Shown here: positions 1 to 9,184 of the stretch, in pieces
Layout: every line of letters starts with the position of its first letter
Position numbering within the stretch: the first letter of the stretch is position 1
Source of the DNA: Pasteurellaceae bacterium Pebbles2
Lineage (GTDB): Bacteria > Pseudomonadota > Gammaproteobacteria > Enterobacterales > Pasteurellaceae
Assembly: GCA_023101505.1 (NCBI GenBank)
Contig: LVZA01000001.1
Location: forward strand, 620,001 to 684,000
DNA: 64,000 bases
Direction: 5' to 3'
Translations under genes and position numbers: made by a program
Notes under the pieces: generated by a model
Seen by the model: the letters and a program-made list of their open reading frames with translations, nothing else
What the model was told of the DNA's origin: nothing
Databases searched by the model: none

Positions 1-271
1 CAAAATTGCCAAAACGAGAAGTCATCACCTCAATAATTTGCTGATTAGTTTTGCCCTCGTCGATCATTTTATATACTTCAATACGCAAATCATAAGCAAT
101 CGGCGAATTGCTTTCCACTAGATTTTGATTTTGGCACTGTGGACAACGTAAAGATTTAGCCAGTTCCACCGCTCGAATACGTTCCTCAGTATTTTTAAAC
201 TGAAAAGTATCCACCATTTCAGCCTGTGCCAAAAAAGTAATGCCAAGTAGTATTAAAGCCCAAAATCTCAT
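1..271 (-). CDS. nrfF: NrfF/CcmH-type haem lyase subunit, C-terminal part cut by window edge
   Basis: Only the first 90 codons lie in the window; the 3' end runs off the left edge. The translation starts MRFWALILLGITFLAQA, a signal peptide. It then shows LRCPQCQNQN near residues 42-51, the CxxC motif of the CcmH/NrfF family, followed by the family block SPIAYDLR. These periplasmic proteins hold apocytochrome thiols in reduced form for haem ligation, together with NrfE. An AGGAAA ribosome site precedes the ATG at 271. It lies 14 bases after the dsbE-like gene, as the third member of nrfE-dsbE-nrfF. It could equally be called ccmH; the nrf context favours nrfF. Confidence 0.85.
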   Translation of the reverse strand, partial: MRFWALILLGITFLAQAEMVDTFQFKNTEERIRAVELAKSLRCPQCQNQNLVESNSPIAYDLRIEVYKMIDEGKTNQQIIEVMTSRFGNF

Positions 272-285
272 TTTGTATTTCCTAA

Positions 286-813
286 TTATTTCCACTTTTC
301 CAGTTCAGGCAAAATGATTTTTTGCATCATTTCACGATTAAATGCACCCGAGTGGCGATAGCGAATGATGCCGTTTTTATCGACAATATACGTTTCGGGT
401 GCACCATCTACACCAAGCTGCATTGCTAATTTGCCGTGGCTATCGTTAATATTTAACACAAAAGGATCGCCAAATCTTTGCAAATATTCCACCGCACTTT
501 GGGCTTTATCACGATAATTTAAGCCTACAATTTTCACATTTTGTGCCGCCAATTCTTTTAACAAAGGGTGTTCAATTCGACAAAAATGACACCAGCTGCC
601 CCACACGTTAATTAAATGCGCTTCTTTGGGTAAATCTTTATTACTCACAATACGATTTGGATCTTCAAGGCTGGCTTGAAAAAATTCTGGCACAGGTCGG
701 TCGATTAATGCTGATGCAATTTTTTTGGGATCTTGCTGTAAACCGACTAACAACAAGCCACACACGCCCAAAATGAGTAATAAGGGAAGAAAGAATAAAA
801 TTTTTCGTTTCAT
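286..813 (-). CDS. dsbE: DsbE/CcmG-like periplasmic thiol:disulfide oxidoreductase
   Basis: 175-residue thioredoxin-fold protein with an N-terminal membrane anchor (residues 5-24). The active site WGSWCHFC has its cysteines at 75 and 78, and a cis-proline (GAPET, Pro139) faces it. Family members reduce the haem-binding CxxCH cysteines of apocytochromes c before haem attachment. The start is taken at the ATG at 813, which overlaps the nrfE stop as TAATG. An upstream in-frame start at 894 would add 27 residues that overlap nrfE and look unlike a signal peptide. Its place between nrfE and nrfF indicates service to NrfA and NrfB. Confidence 0.9.
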   Translation of the reverse strand: MKRKILFFLPLLLILGVCGLLLVGLQQDPKKIASALIDRPVPEFFQASLEDPNRIVSNKDLPKEAHLINVWGSWCHFCRIEHPLLKELAAQNVKIVGLNYRDKAQSAVEYLQRFGDPFVLNINDSHGKLAMQLGVDGAPETYIVDKNGIIRYRHSGAFNREMMQKIILPELEKWK

Positions 814-2750
814 TATTTTTGCTTCATTCGTTGATGATTTAATCCTAGAGCGGCTAATAATGCGCCCAATGCCATTAATACGCCGCCTAACCACAGCCAG
901 CGAATAAATGGTTTGTAATGTAAACGGAAAGTAAATTCGCCATTAATTTGACTTTCTTTGGTGAGTTTATCACCCATTACAATGTAAATATCGCCGAGCC
1001 AACCCCATTCGATACCCACTTCCGACATATTCATTGTGCGTACGTCGTAATGGCGGCGTTCGGGGTAAAGTGCGGTGATTTTTTTACCATTTTTGATGAT
1101 GTCGAAATGCGCAACTTCGCTGGTATAATTAGCACCAATTTCGTTGTGGAATGCGACATAACGGAATTCATAGCCATTTAAATATTCGCTTTGTTGTGGA
1201 GCAAGGCGTACGCCAATTTCAGAACCAAAATAGCTCGACATTACCGCCCCAATCACGGCAACCGCCACGCCACAATGGGCGAAAATCATCGCTAAACGTT
1301 TGAGGTTAATATTTTTCCAACGAGTATAAAGCGTTGATAATATTAGCCAAATTGCAAAGGTAAGCAAAGTAAATGCCGTGAAATTAAATTGTAAGCTCGC
1401 CTCTTGCGCCACGACATTATCAATCGCCAAATAAGCTAAAACAACAGCGGGAATGCTTAATAGCAGGCGTTTTAGCCATAAAGTGCGGTCAAATTTTTGC
1501 CATTTTGTCGCCAGTACGACAATCATTGCCAGCAATAAAATCAAAATTAAAGGCAGAAAAATGCTATTAAAATAGGGAGCGCCGACGGAAATTGAACCCC
1601 AGCCTAATGCACTAAACAACATCGGATAAAACGTGCCGATAAACACGCTGACGGTAGCAATGCTGAAGATAATATTGACGAATAACAGCAAACTTTCCTT
1701 AGAAAATAGCGAAAAATGCACCGCACTTTTTTGTAATTTTGCTTTGAATGCAAAAAGGCTGAGTGAGCTTACTGTCAGCAAGAAAAAGAGTAACAATAGC
1801 ACCGTGCCACGCTCACCATCGACAGCAAAGGCGTGTACCGATGTAAGCACACCTGAACGCACAATAAATGTACCAAGCACGCTTAAGGCAAAGGCGAATA
1901 AGGAAAATAAAATCGTCCAGTAGCTAAAAATGCCTCGTTGTTCAGTAACCGCAAGGCTGTGTAGCAACGCTAATCCCAGTAGCCAAGGCATTAAAGAAGC
2001 ATTCTCAACAGGATCCCAAAACCACCAGCCGCCCCAGCCCAGTTCGTAATATGCCCACCACGATCCGAGCATTATACCCAATGTTAAAAATAGCCAAGAA
2101 ACCAACACCCACGGTCGCGACCAACGAGCAACGGCGGCATCTAAATGTCCACTCACTAGCGCAGAAATGGTTAATGCGAAATTAACAGCAAAGCCAATAT
2201 AACCAAGATAGAGCAAGGGAGGGTGAAAAATTAAGCCAATGTCTTGTAACATTGGGTTGAGATCTCGTCCCTCGGGCGGCACTGGAAATTGACGAATAAA
2301 GGGATTAGAAAAATAAATAATAAAAATGCTTAAACCTAGGCAGATTAGCCCTAACACAGAAAGCGTTCGGCTGGCGATAATAGGATCAATTTGTGAGCGT
2401 GAACTTTGGCTAAAAAAGGCAAACAATACCACCCAAAAACTCAAAGAAAAAAGCCAAAAGAGCATTGATCCCTCGTGTCCTCCCCAAGTCGCTGCTAATT
2501 TAAAAAATAGTGGCAGTTGTGAATTAGAATGCGCCGCAACATATTCCACAGAAAAATCGTCAAACGCAAAAGAATAAGCCAATAATGCAATAGAAATGCT
2601 GCTAAAAATGCCAAGCAAATAGCTTAAATTCCACGAAGTGCGGATCAAATTTGCGCAGTTTTTTGCAATGCCAATTTGTGGCAAAAGCGCAAGTAATAAC
2701 GCACTAAAGGCGGCGAGAAGTAAAGCAATAAAGCCAAGTTCAGGAAGCAT
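813..2750 (-). CDS. nrfE: NrfE/CcmF-type cytochrome c haem lyase
   Basis: 645-residue polytopic inner-membrane protein of the CcmF/NrfE family. The sequence shows WGGHEGS at 89-95, and the tryptophan-rich WWD haem-handling domain at about 231-256, including WGGWWFWDPVEN. Two HPP/PVPP loops (around 158 and 176) are typical. With NrfF it ligates haem to apocytochrome c; in the nrf pathway it is known to serve the unusual CxxCK site of NrfA. It lies downstream of nrfD but is separated from it by a strong hairpin terminator, so its expression is probably lower than that of nrfABCD. ccmF is the alternative name, but adjacency to nrfABCD supports nrfE. Confidence 0.92.
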   Translation of the reverse strand: MLPELGFIALLLAAFSALLLALLPQIGIAKNCANLIRTSWNLSYLLGIFSSISIALLAYSFAFDDFSVEYVAAHSNSQLPLFFKLAATWGGHEGSMLFWLFSLSFWVVLFAFFSQSSRSQIDPIIASRTLSVLGLICLGLSIFIIYFSNPFIRQFPVPPEGRDLNPMLQDIGLIFHPPLLYLGYIGFAVNFALTISALVSGHLDAAVARWSRPWVLVSWLFLTLGIMLGSWWAYYELGWGGWWFWDPVENASLMPWLLGLALLHSLAVTEQRGIFSYWTILFSLFAFALSVLGTFIVRSGVLTSVHAFAVDGERGTVLLLLFFLLTVSSLSLFAFKAKLQKSAVHFSLFSKESLLLFVNIIFSIATVSVFIGTFYPMLFSALGWGSISVGAPYFNSIFLPLILILLLAMIVVLATKWQKFDRTLWLKRLLLSIPAVVLAYLAIDNVVAQEASLQFNFTAFTLLTFAIWLILSTLYTRWKNINLKRLAMIFAHCGVAVAVIGAVMSSYFGSEIGVRLAPQQSEYLNGYEFRYVAFHNEIGANYTSEVAHFDIIKNGKKITALYPERRHYDVRTMNMSEVGIEWGWLGDIYIVMGDKLTKESQINGEFTFRLHYKPFIRWLWLGGVLMALGALLAALGLNHQRMKQK

Positions 2751-2800
2751 AAATTTTTATTCTGTGATTATTTGCCTAATTGATAACTACAATAATAACT

Positions 2801-2830
2801 AAAAGGGACGCTAAAACGTCCCTTATTTTA
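2801..2830 (-). terminator. Intrinsic terminator between nrfD and nrfE
   Basis: On the minus strand AAGGGACG (2824-2817) pairs exactly with CGTCCCTT (2810-2803) across a 6-base loop, followed by TTTAGTTATT. It lies just after the nrfD stop and about 50 bases before the nrfE start. It would therefore reduce read-through from the structural genes into the maturation genes. Confidence 0.75.
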
Positions 2831-2843
2831 CAACAAGTTAGCC

Positions 2844-3806
2844 TTATTGTGCGATGGTTAATTGCCCTGCGTATAAAATAAAGTAGCGCAAGCAAAGCAC
2901 GCCCACTAAGTCGCAGATACACACCCAAATGATAAATGAGCGGTTAAATTTCCATTTTGGGCTGACAAACATATTGGCAATAAGCGGAATAACGATCCCA
3001 ATTAAAAATACGCAAATCCAGAAAACTGCGCCCCAAAATCCCGAAAGGGCATTTTGCAAGGCAACTAATTTTTGTCCACCACCAAAGTATAACCCAGCGA
3101 AGAAACAAACCAATAAGCCCAATTCTGTTACCATAATTGGCACTTCAAATTTGTGGATAAAGTGGCTTTCGTGGCTGTCGCCAGCAAGTTTTCCTGCCAA
3201 TAAAATCACTAAGAATGTCGCTGCAATCCCTGATGACGTTCCTGATGCCAAGAAAAGCGCAGGTAATACAGGGTTGTTTAACATTGGATAGCTAATTAAG
3301 GCGGAAAGCAAGAAACCTGTGTATGCCCCTAGCACGGCGGCTAACACAAATAACACAAATTCAATGGGTTTCAAAAAACGTTCTGCAGTGTCGATCCATT
3401 TTAATAAGAATTTTAATGCTGGCAAAAAACGTTCAACGAAATGAGCAATCCAATCCTTAAACATTATTGCCGACCAAATCACCAACACCGCCATATACAC
3501 TTGGAATAATAATACCCCCATTGACATTACAGAATTAAATTGATAATTAAACATCAATTTCCAAAATGTCCACGGACGAGCCAAGTGAAAGACAAGTAAA
3601 GTTAAGCCAATGATCGTTGGAACTGAGCCTAAAATCACCGCACTTCTGATGATCCAATTTTGGCTCGGGCGGTCTAATTTCACACCACTGGTGTTACGAA
3701 AAGCAATCGCAAGCTGTACAGCGCCAGATGAAATCCCTAATAAAAACAAATAGATCGCAATCGTGCTGTCCCAAACTAAATTTGGTGTTTGAAAATATTC
3801 AGTCAT
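2844..3806 (-). CDS. nrfD: NrfD, membrane quinol-oxidising subunit of nitrite reductase
   Basis: 320-residue integral membrane protein of the NrfD/PsrC family, with about eight or nine hydrophobic segments across the whole length and no cofactor motif of its own. It takes electrons from menaquinol and passes them to the ferredoxin NrfC. The family entry segment NLVWDSTIAIYLFLLGISSG near the N terminus is recognisable. Its ATG overlaps the nrfC stop by one base (both at 3806), so the two are translationally coupled. Fourth gene of nrfABCD. Confidence 0.94.
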   Translation of the reverse strand: MTEYFQTPNLVWDSTIAIYLFLLGISSGAVQLAIAFRNTSGVKLDRPSQNWIIRSAVILGSVPTIIGLTLLVFHLARPWTFWKLMFNYQFNSVMSMGVLLFQVYMAVLVIWSAIMFKDWIAHFVERFLPALKFLLKWIDTAERFLKPIEFVLFVLAAVLGAYTGFLLSALISYPMLNNPVLPALFLASGTSSGIAATFLVILLAGKLAGDSHESHFIHKFEVPIMVTELGLLVCFFAGLYFGGGQKLVALQNALSGFWGAVFWICVFLIGIVIPLIANMFVSPKWKFNRSFIIWVCICDLVGVLCLRYFILYAGQLTIAQ

Positions 3807-4486
3807 TATCGATGCTCTCCTTTGCCAAATGGAATGTGATATAAATTCGGCTCAGTGCCTAAATTTACTTTCGTACGATAAACTGGATTTTGTTTCACTT
3901 TATGATACACCGCACTTTGTTTATCGTTCATATCACCAAAGGTCAGCGCATTTGTCGGGCAGGCTTCCACGCAAGCAGGTTGTTTGCCTGCTGCCAAATT
4001 AGTATCTCGGCAGAAATTACATTTATCTGCTGTTTTATGCACAGGGTGAATAAAACGCACACGATACGGACACACCGCTACGCAATATTGGCAACCTACG
4101 CAAAGATCTTTATGAACATCAACAATACCCGTTTTCGGATCGACAAAAGATGCACCCGTCGGACAAACTGATACGCAAGGTGCATTGCTACAATGTTGAC
4201 AAGACTGGCGGAAAAATTCATATTCTACGTTCGGAAACTCACCGATAGGCTTACTTCGGATAATTTCTAAACGAGAAACTCCTTCAGGCACTTGGTTGAC
4301 ATCTCGACAAGCGTCCATACAAGCGGTGCAACCGATACACGCTGTTTCGTCGTGTACCATTGCATAGCGAATGGTTTTGTCATCGCTGTCGGATTTTCCG
4401 TGTGCCACTAAACTAACTGTTGTTCCCGAAGTCAGGATTAACGCTCCCATTCCAGAAACAAAGTTTCGGCGTGAGCAAGCTGTCAT
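3806..4486 (-). CDS. nrfC: NrfC, periplasmic four-cluster ferredoxin
   Basis: 226 residues. The N terminus has a twin-arginine export signal (RRNFVSG at 6-12, then a hydrophobic run), so the folded protein is exported by Tat. Four cysteine groups follow: CIGCTACMDAC, CQHCSNAPCVSVC, CVGCQYCVAVC and a CNFC...CVEAC pair, the pattern for four [4Fe-4S] clusters. It relays electrons from NrfD to the pentahaem NrfB. The start at 4486 overlaps the nrfB stop by four bases, which fits tight coupling. Confidence 0.95.
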   Translation of the reverse strand: MTACSRRNFVSGMGALILTSGTTVSLVAHGKSDSDDKTIRYAMVHDETACIGCTACMDACRDVNQVPEGVSRLEIIRSKPIGEFPNVEYEFFRQSCQHCSNAPCVSVCPTGASFVDPKTGIVDVHKDLCVGCQYCVAVCPYRVRFIHPVHKTADKCNFCRDTNLAAGKQPACVEACPTNALTFGDMNDKQSAVYHKVKQNPVYRTKVNLGTEPNLYHIPFGKGEHR

Positions 4487-5094
4487 TGTTTATCCTTTTT
4501 TTCGCTAAGCATTTTTTCTTGTTCTTCTTTCAACTTGCGCTGTTCGCCGTGGCAATCCACGCAAAGTTTTACTCGTTCTTTTGGTTTAATGTCTTGCATT
4601 TTATCTTGCGCAGGGTGCAAGGTGTGGCAACTTGCACAAGCTAATTTCATTGCGTGAACATCGTGTGCCCAGAATTTTTCTTGTAATTTTTCAGGTTGAT
4701 GACAAGAAAAACAAACTTGGTTTTGTTCTTCCACAGAGAATTTTACGCTTTGCTCTTTGTCCCACATTCCGTGAAAACGCATTACATCTTTTGCACCACG
4801 GCGGTGATTTTCACTAATGTTACCGTGGCAAGTTACACAAGTAATCTGCTTGCCTGTGGTGGGATTTTTCTGATTTAAATGTGTGCCGTGAAATTTACCT
4901 GCGTGAAATTCGCCTTTGGCTTGATCAGCATTGGTATCAAGGCTATGGCATTTGGCACAATATTCATTTGGATTGCGATCATTTTCTAGCGTCGGCTCAT
5001 AGCTGAGCTGATTTGTCGCTTGCGCCATTGGTACGGCAAGCAACATTAACGCACACAACGCCGAAAACTTGGCTAATTTGGTTAGTAGGTTCAT
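4483..5094 (-). CDS. nrfB: NrfB, pentahaem c-type cytochrome
   Basis: 203 residues with a Sec signal peptide ending near residue 26 (VPMAQA). Exactly five CxxCH haem sites occur, at 46-50, 86-90, 128-132, 153-157 and 178-182, as expected for NrfB. The C terminus is a highly charged lysine/glutamate tail. It shuttles electrons from NrfC to NrfA in the periplasm. It follows nrfA after 75 bases that hold an inverted pair of uptake signals. Confidence 0.95.
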   Translation of the reverse strand: MNLLTKLAKFSALCALMLLAVPMAQATNQLSYEPTLENDRNPNEYCAKCHSLDTNADQAKGEFHAGKFHGTHLNQKNPTTGKQITCVTCHGNISENHRRGAKDVMRFHGMWDKEQSVKFSVEEQNQVCFSCHQPEKLQEKFWAHDVHAMKLACASCHTLHPAQDKMQDIKPKERVKLCVDCHGEQRKLKEEQEKMLSEKKDKQ

Positions 5095-5124
5095 ATTCGT
5101 TCCCTTAATTCTGGCTTAAAATCA

Positions 5125-5158
5125 ACCGCACTTTTGCCTTAACACGAAAAAGTGCGGT
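5125..5158 (-). terminator. Inverted uptake-signal pair between nrfA and nrfB
   Basis: ACCGCACTTTT and its complement AAAAGTGCGGT face each other across a short loop. They form a hairpin followed on the minus strand by sequence with only modest T content. It may act as a partial terminator or mRNA stabiliser that keeps nrfA message more abundant than nrfB. Function is inferred; the inverted pair is visible. Confidence 0.5.
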
Positions 5159-5169
5159 GGCTTTTTTCA

Positions 5170-6720
5170 TTATTTTGCAGGAGGCATATCGTTTAGAAGT
5201 AAGCCTTTGGCTTTCGCTTCTTTATCCCACTGCGGAACGATAGTTTTTAAGAATGTTTCTTTATCTTTACGCTCTTTTTCAATATCAATACCCATCACTT
5301 TCCACGCTTTTTCTGCTGTTGAAACATCAGGATATTGGATCGGTTGTTGCACGCCGTGTTTACTTAAGATTACCGCTAATTGTGTGCGAGCATCTGCCAC
5401 ACGATCTAAACCAGAAGCGATCACTTTTAACAAAATATCTGGCGCGTGCATATGCCCACCGTGTCCAGCGGCTGAATAATCCCAACGCCATTGAGCGTGG
5501 CGAATAGCTTGTAAAGCGTTGTGCATTTCTTCTTTAGTTGCACCTGCGTCCCACGCTGCTTTAGCTTCAAAGTGTGCTTTCACTAACTGATCTTCTAATT
5601 TCAGCATCACGTCTTTAATGTCTTTTTTATGATCAGCTACCGTTTTTTGTAACGTTTCTTTGCTTTGATCGTGGCATTTTGCACAAGTACTTTCAAAGGC
5701 ATCAAATGGGTTACCAATTTGGTGATTGGTATAAACCTTGCCGTCTGCGCCTTGTACTTTTGGCATATGGCAATCAATACAAGTTACGCCATTTTTGCCG
5801 TGCGTACCTTGTAACCAAGTTTCAAAATCGGGGTGCTGCGCTTTCAACATTGGTGCTTTTGAAATGCTGTGTTCCCAATCTTTAAATTCAATTTCATCGT
5901 AATATTTTTCAATATTATCTACGTCAACACCATTAAACCACGGGAAAACCACATTATTTACATTTGATTTATCGAAGTAATATTCAACGTGGCAGTTTGC
6001 ACACACAGCTGCACGCTGATCAGTACGATCACCCTCAGCAAACGGCTTATCAATAGCATCTAAAGCACGTAAAACGTGTGGGCGAGCAATGCGTAAAGCA
6101 GGTTTACCTTGTTCAAAATCTTTTGATGTCGTGTCGTGGCAATCTGCACAGCCGATAGAATTGACAATTTCTGCACCGCCTTTTGCCCATTTGCCGCTAA
6201 AATAGCCTTCTTCACCCCACTCAGCAATTAAGCGAGGAACATCAGGGCCTTTGCAAGTCCAACACGCCATTGGTTGCGGTCCTGTATTCGCATCAACAGG
6301 TGCACCTGTACGTAAAATATTACGCACATCTGTTATAGCATAAAAATGCCCACGAGGTTTGTTATATTCTTTAGCGAACGCATAGCCTCCCCACATCACA
6401 ATCATTCGAGGATCAAGCTCAACCGCAGCCGCAATTTCAGTAGATTTCTCAGTTGCTTTCCAGCTCTCATATTGGCGTGGATATTTCTCTGCAAAACTTT
6501 CGTTCACCGATTGAATTTTCAGTTCTGAATTCACTGGCGCTAACTCACCTTTTTTCGGTGCATATTTAGCCATTGTTTTTGCTTCTGCTTTAGTTTCAGC
6601 AGTTTCAGCTGCAACATCACTATTTGAAGCCACTTGTGCTTCAGCAAACACGCTTTGTGTCATAACTAAACTCAAGCCAGCCAGCACCAACGAAGATAGT
6701 GTTTTTTTGAGGACGTTCAC
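5170..6720 (-). CDS. nrfA: NrfA, ammonia-forming cytochrome c552 nitrite reductase
   Basis: 516 residues, periplasmic, with signal peptide ending at SVFA. It reduces nitrite to ammonium with six electrons. The diagnostic active-site haem motif CWTCK is at 153-157. Four ordinary CxxCH motifs follow at 191-195, 240-244, 314-318 and 346-350, giving five haems. The catalytic HMPK histidine follows the fourth haem. Two in-frame GTG codons are possible starts, at 6729 and 6720. The GGAG ribosome site is 8 bases from the second but touches the first, so 6720 is chosen; no ATG fits. First gene of nrfABCD, controlled by the FNR and NarP sites upstream. Confidence 0.95.
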   Translation of the reverse strand: MNVLKKTLSSLVLAGLSLVMTQSVFAEAQVASNSDVAAETAETKAEAKTMAKYAPKKGELAPVNSELKIQSVNESFAEKYPRQYESWKATEKSTEIAAAVELDPRMIVMWGGYAFAKEYNKPRGHFYAITDVRNILRTGAPVDANTGPQPMACWTCKGPDVPRLIAEWGEEGYFSGKWAKGGAEIVNSIGCADCHDTTSKDFEQGKPALRIARPHVLRALDAIDKPFAEGDRTDQRAAVCANCHVEYYFDKSNVNNVVFPWFNGVDVDNIEKYYDEIEFKDWEHSISKAPMLKAQHPDFETWLQGTHGKNGVTCIDCHMPKVQGADGKVYTNHQIGNPFDAFESTCAKCHDQSKETLQKTVADHKKDIKDVMLKLEDQLVKAHFEAKAAWDAGATKEEMHNALQAIRHAQWRWDYSAAGHGGHMHAPDILLKVIASGLDRVADARTQLAVILSKHGVQQPIQYPDVSTAEKAWKVMGIDIEKERKDKETFLKTIVPQWDKEAKAKGLLLNDMPPAK

Positions 6721-6880
6721 GATAATCACTCCATTAAAAATTAATTAACCAAGGCTATTTTTATCAAAAGTTGAAAGTTGAAGATTAATTTTCCAATCAT
6801 TCAAAAATGAGAATTTTTTTCATTTAAAACAAAAGGATAAATCAATAAAATGCCAAAAATTCTAAGATAAAATAACAAAT

Positions 6881-6950
6881 AGTGTAGGGGTTTGCACCGC
6901 TTTCACCACTTTTCTTGAGTTTGATCAAGCAAAATACACCTTTAGGGGTA
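6881..6950 (-). promoter_or_regulatory. nrfA promoter region with FNR box and NarP/NarL 7-2-7 site
   Basis: TTGAG-TTTG-ATCAA at 6915-6928 differs by one base from the FNR consensus TTGAT-N4-ATCAA. Next to it, upstream for nrfA, TACACCT (6935-6941), two bases, then AGGGGTA (6944-6950) form an inverted heptamer pair with 7-2-7 spacing, the arrangement bound by NarP (and NarL). The two centres are 21 bases apart. A weak minus-strand -10 candidate, TACACT, lies at 6886-6881. Nitrite and anaerobic induction is inferred. The gene-free stretch 6721-7093 holds these sites, AT-rich leader and the lipA terminator; I see no small gene in it. Confidence 0.75.
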
Positions 6951-7038
6951 TTACTATTTTAAGGAAAAAGGAAGATATGAATAAATTGTAAACAAATATG
7001 GCAGAAGTGCGGTGGGATTTTGTTAAGTTTTGAAACTC

Positions 7039-7075
7039 AAAAAAATTACACCGCACTTTTTAACTACGGTGTAAT
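7039..7075 (-). terminator. lipA terminator
   Basis: Minus-strand ATTACACCG (7075-7067) pairs with CGGTGTAAT (7053-7045), followed by a run of seven T. One uptake signal core is built into the loop and descending arm. It lies directly after the lipA stop at 7094. Confidence 0.8.
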
Positions 7076-7093
7076 TTAAACAAATTTTTGGGC

Positions 7094-8056
7094 TTATTTC
7101 ACCACTTCACCTTTGGCTTGCAAATCGGCGTGGTAAGATGAACGGACGAAAGGCCCACAAGCAGCGTGTTCAAAGCCCATTTTTTCGGCTTCTTCACGGA
7201 ACATATCAAATTCCGCTGGCGGCACGTAACGTTCCACTTTTAAGTGATGGCGGCTTGGTTGCAGATATTGCCCAATGGTCAACATCGTTACGCCGTGATC
7301 ACGCAAATCTTGCATTACTTCAAGAATTTCTTCGTTGGTTTCGCCTAGTCCCACCATCAAACCTGATTTGGTTGGAATTTCAGGGAATTCACGTTTGAAA
7401 ATTTTCAGCAATTCAAGCGACCAGTTGTAATCCGCACCTGGGCGCACTTCACGGTATAAACGTGGCACATTTTCCAAGTTGTGGTTAAACACGTCGGGCG
7501 GATTTTGTTTTAAAATCGCCACAGCTTGCTCTACTCGTCCACGGAAATCTGGCACGAGAATTTCCACTTTGCAATCTGGATTAATCGCCTTAATTTCACG
7601 CACGGTTGCCGCAAAATGTGCTGCACCACGATCTGGCAAATCATCACGATCCACCGAGGTAATCACCACGTATTTGAGTTTCATATCTTGCACCGTTTCC
7701 GCCACTTTGCGTGGTTCTTCAGGGTCGAGCGGTAAGGGTTTGCCGTGCGCTACATCGCAGAATGGACAGCGACGAGTACAAATTGCGCCCATAATCATAA
7801 AGGTTGCCGTGCCGTGATTAAAACATTCGTGCAAATTCGGGCAAGAAGCTTCTTCGCAAACCGAATGCAAGCCGTGGCGACGCATTCCGTTTTTGATGCT
7901 GTCAATTTTTGCCGAGCTGGCAGGTAATTTAATTTTCATCCACTCAGGTTTTTTCAACAATTCCTGATCAGGGTCGATATTTCTGACTTGAATAATAGAG
8001 GTTTTGGCGGCATCACGATATTTCACGCCACGTTCCATTTTAAACGGAGTACCCAT
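7094..8056 (-). CDS. lipA: Lipoyl synthase (radical SAM)
   Basis: 320 residues. It inserts two sulfur atoms into protein-bound octanoate to make lipoyl groups on the 2-oxoacid dehydrogenases and GcvH. The auxiliary cluster motif [12 protein letters not shown] has cysteines at 67, 72 and 78. The radical-SAM motif CTRRCPFC has cysteines at 93, 97 and 100. The conserved SSYHA near the C terminus supplies the serine ligand. Length equals the family norm. It follows lipB after about 40 bases; together they form the endogenous lipoate pathway. Confidence 0.97.
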   Translation of the reverse strand: MGTPFKMERGVKYRDAAKTSIIQVRNIDPDQELLKKPEWMKIKLPASSAKIDSIKNGMRRHGLHSVCEEASCPNLHECFNHGTATFMIMGAICTRRCPFCDVAHGKPLPLDPEEPRKVAETVQDMKLKYVVITSVDRDDLPDRGAAHFAATVREIKAINPDCKVEILVPDFRGRVEQAVAILKQNPPDVFNHNLENVPRLYREVRPGADYNWSLELLKIFKREFPEIPTKSGLMVGLGETNEEILEVMQDLRDHGVTMLTIGQYLQPSRHHLKVERYVPPAEFDMFREEAEKMGFEHAACGPFVRSSYHADLQAKGEVVK

Positions 8057-8095
8057 TTTATATCCTTGTTTTTGTTAAACTTCTTCAAAAAAAGT

Positions 8096-8767
8096 TTAAT
8101 TGTTAAAATTTTGTTGCATATTATAGCCCAAAATATCGGTAAAGTGTGCAACTAATTTAGGTGAAACTTTATCGCAATTCGCTTCATCTTGTGCGACAAA
8201 ATCAGCAAGTTGACACATTTCCAAGCCCACATAACCACAGGGATTAATGGCGTGAAAAGGCGATAAATCCATATTGATATTCAACGCTAAACCGTGAAAT
8301 GAACAGCCTTTGCGAATGCGCAAACCGAGCGAACAAATTTTCTTTTCAATGCCGTTACAATCCACATATACCCCTGGCGCATCAGCTTTGGGATAGGCGG
8401 TTACGCAATAATCAGCCAGCGTTTGCACCACCGATTGTTCAAGTGCGGTAACTAATTGGCGCACATTTAACTCCGAGCCTTGCGCCTTGTGGCGTTTGAT
8501 GTCAATAAGCACATACATCACTTGCTGACCTAAGCCGTGATAAGTAATCTGCCCACCACGATCCGATTGCACCACTGGAATTTGGGTGGCGTGTAACAAA
8601 TGTTCAGCTTTGCCAGCTTGCCCTTGCGTAAAGACGGCGTTGTGCTGCACTAACCAAATTTCATCGGGAGTATCTGCCGTGCGTTGGTCGGTGAAATCCT
8701 GCATTTGCTGCCAGACCTGTTGATAATCTTGCACGCCTAACTGACGCACGATTAAAGGAATATTCAT
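8096..8767 (-). CDS. lipB: Octanoyl-ACP:protein octanoyltransferase
   Basis: 223 residues. It moves octanoyl from acyl carrier protein to lipoyl domains, making the LipA substrate. The family block [15 protein letters not shown] is at 71-85. The catalytic lysine is Lys143 (GIEKKICS) and the acyl-cysteine is Cys177 in NPCGY. The extreme C terminus (MQQNFNN) is variable. It lies between the ybeD-like gene and lipA on the same strand, the order usual in gammaproteobacteria. Confidence 0.96.
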   Translation of the reverse strand: MNIPLIVRQLGVQDYQQVWQQMQDFTDQRTADTPDEIWLVQHNAVFTQGQAGKAEHLLHATQIPVVQSDRGGQITYHGLGQQVMYVLIDIKRHKAQGSELNVRQLVTALEQSVVQTLADYCVTAYPKADAPGVYVDCNGIEKKICSLGLRIRKGCSFHGLALNINMDLSPFHAINPCGYVGLEMCQLADFVAQDEANCDKVSPKLVAHFTDILGYNMQQNFNN

Positions 8768-8791
8768 CGTTTCACCCCATTTAAAGCGAGC

Positions 8792-9097
8792 TTAAAGCAC
8801 CATTCTTACGCCATCAATTTTAGCAAGTTCCGTATAAAGCGTTTCCACTTGCTCAATATTTTCTGCGGTAATATCAATCGACACCGAATTATACGTGCCT
8901 TTTGAGCTGATATGCTCACGAGGTTTATAGTCGCCTTTGGCATATTTTTGCGTAACCACCACCACATCATCGACTAAATCTGGACGATTTTTGCCCACTA
9001 CTTTAAAGGTAAATGGGCAAGGGAAATCGAGCAAATCTTTCAGCTGTTTTTGTGGAATATCGCTGAGATTAAATTCTTTCGCTGTAACCTTTGACAT
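8792..9097 (-). CDS. ybeD: YbeD family protein (DUF493)
   Basis: 101 residues, small soluble ACT-like alpha/beta protein of the DUF493/YbeD family. The signature [13 protein letters not shown] at 26-38 and the C-terminal VRMVL are typical. Its biochemical role is not established. It is almost always found between dacA and lipB, as here, which is the strongest support for the name. It is separated from dacA by an inverted uptake-signal hairpin. Confidence 0.9.
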   Translation of the reverse strand: MSKVTAKEFNLSDIPQKQLKDLLDFPCPFTFKVVGKNRPDLVDDVVVVTQKYAKGDYKPREHISSKGTYNSVSIDITAENIEQVETLYTELAKIDGVRMVL

Positions 9098-9126
9098 TAT
9101 ATTTCCTTAAATATTTGAAAAAAAGC

Positions 9127-9152
9127 ACCGCACTTTTTCTCAAAAGTGCGGT
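9127..9152 (-). terminator. Inverted uptake-signal hairpin after dacA
   Basis: ACCGCACTTTT, four bases, AAAAGTGCGGT: a perfect 11-bp stem followed by A/T-rich sequence on both sides. It lies between the dacA stop and the ybeD start and is likely an intrinsic terminator or attenuator. Confidence 0.65.
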
Positions 9153-9184
9153 TAATTTTAATGAAGTTTTTGAATTAATTTAAA

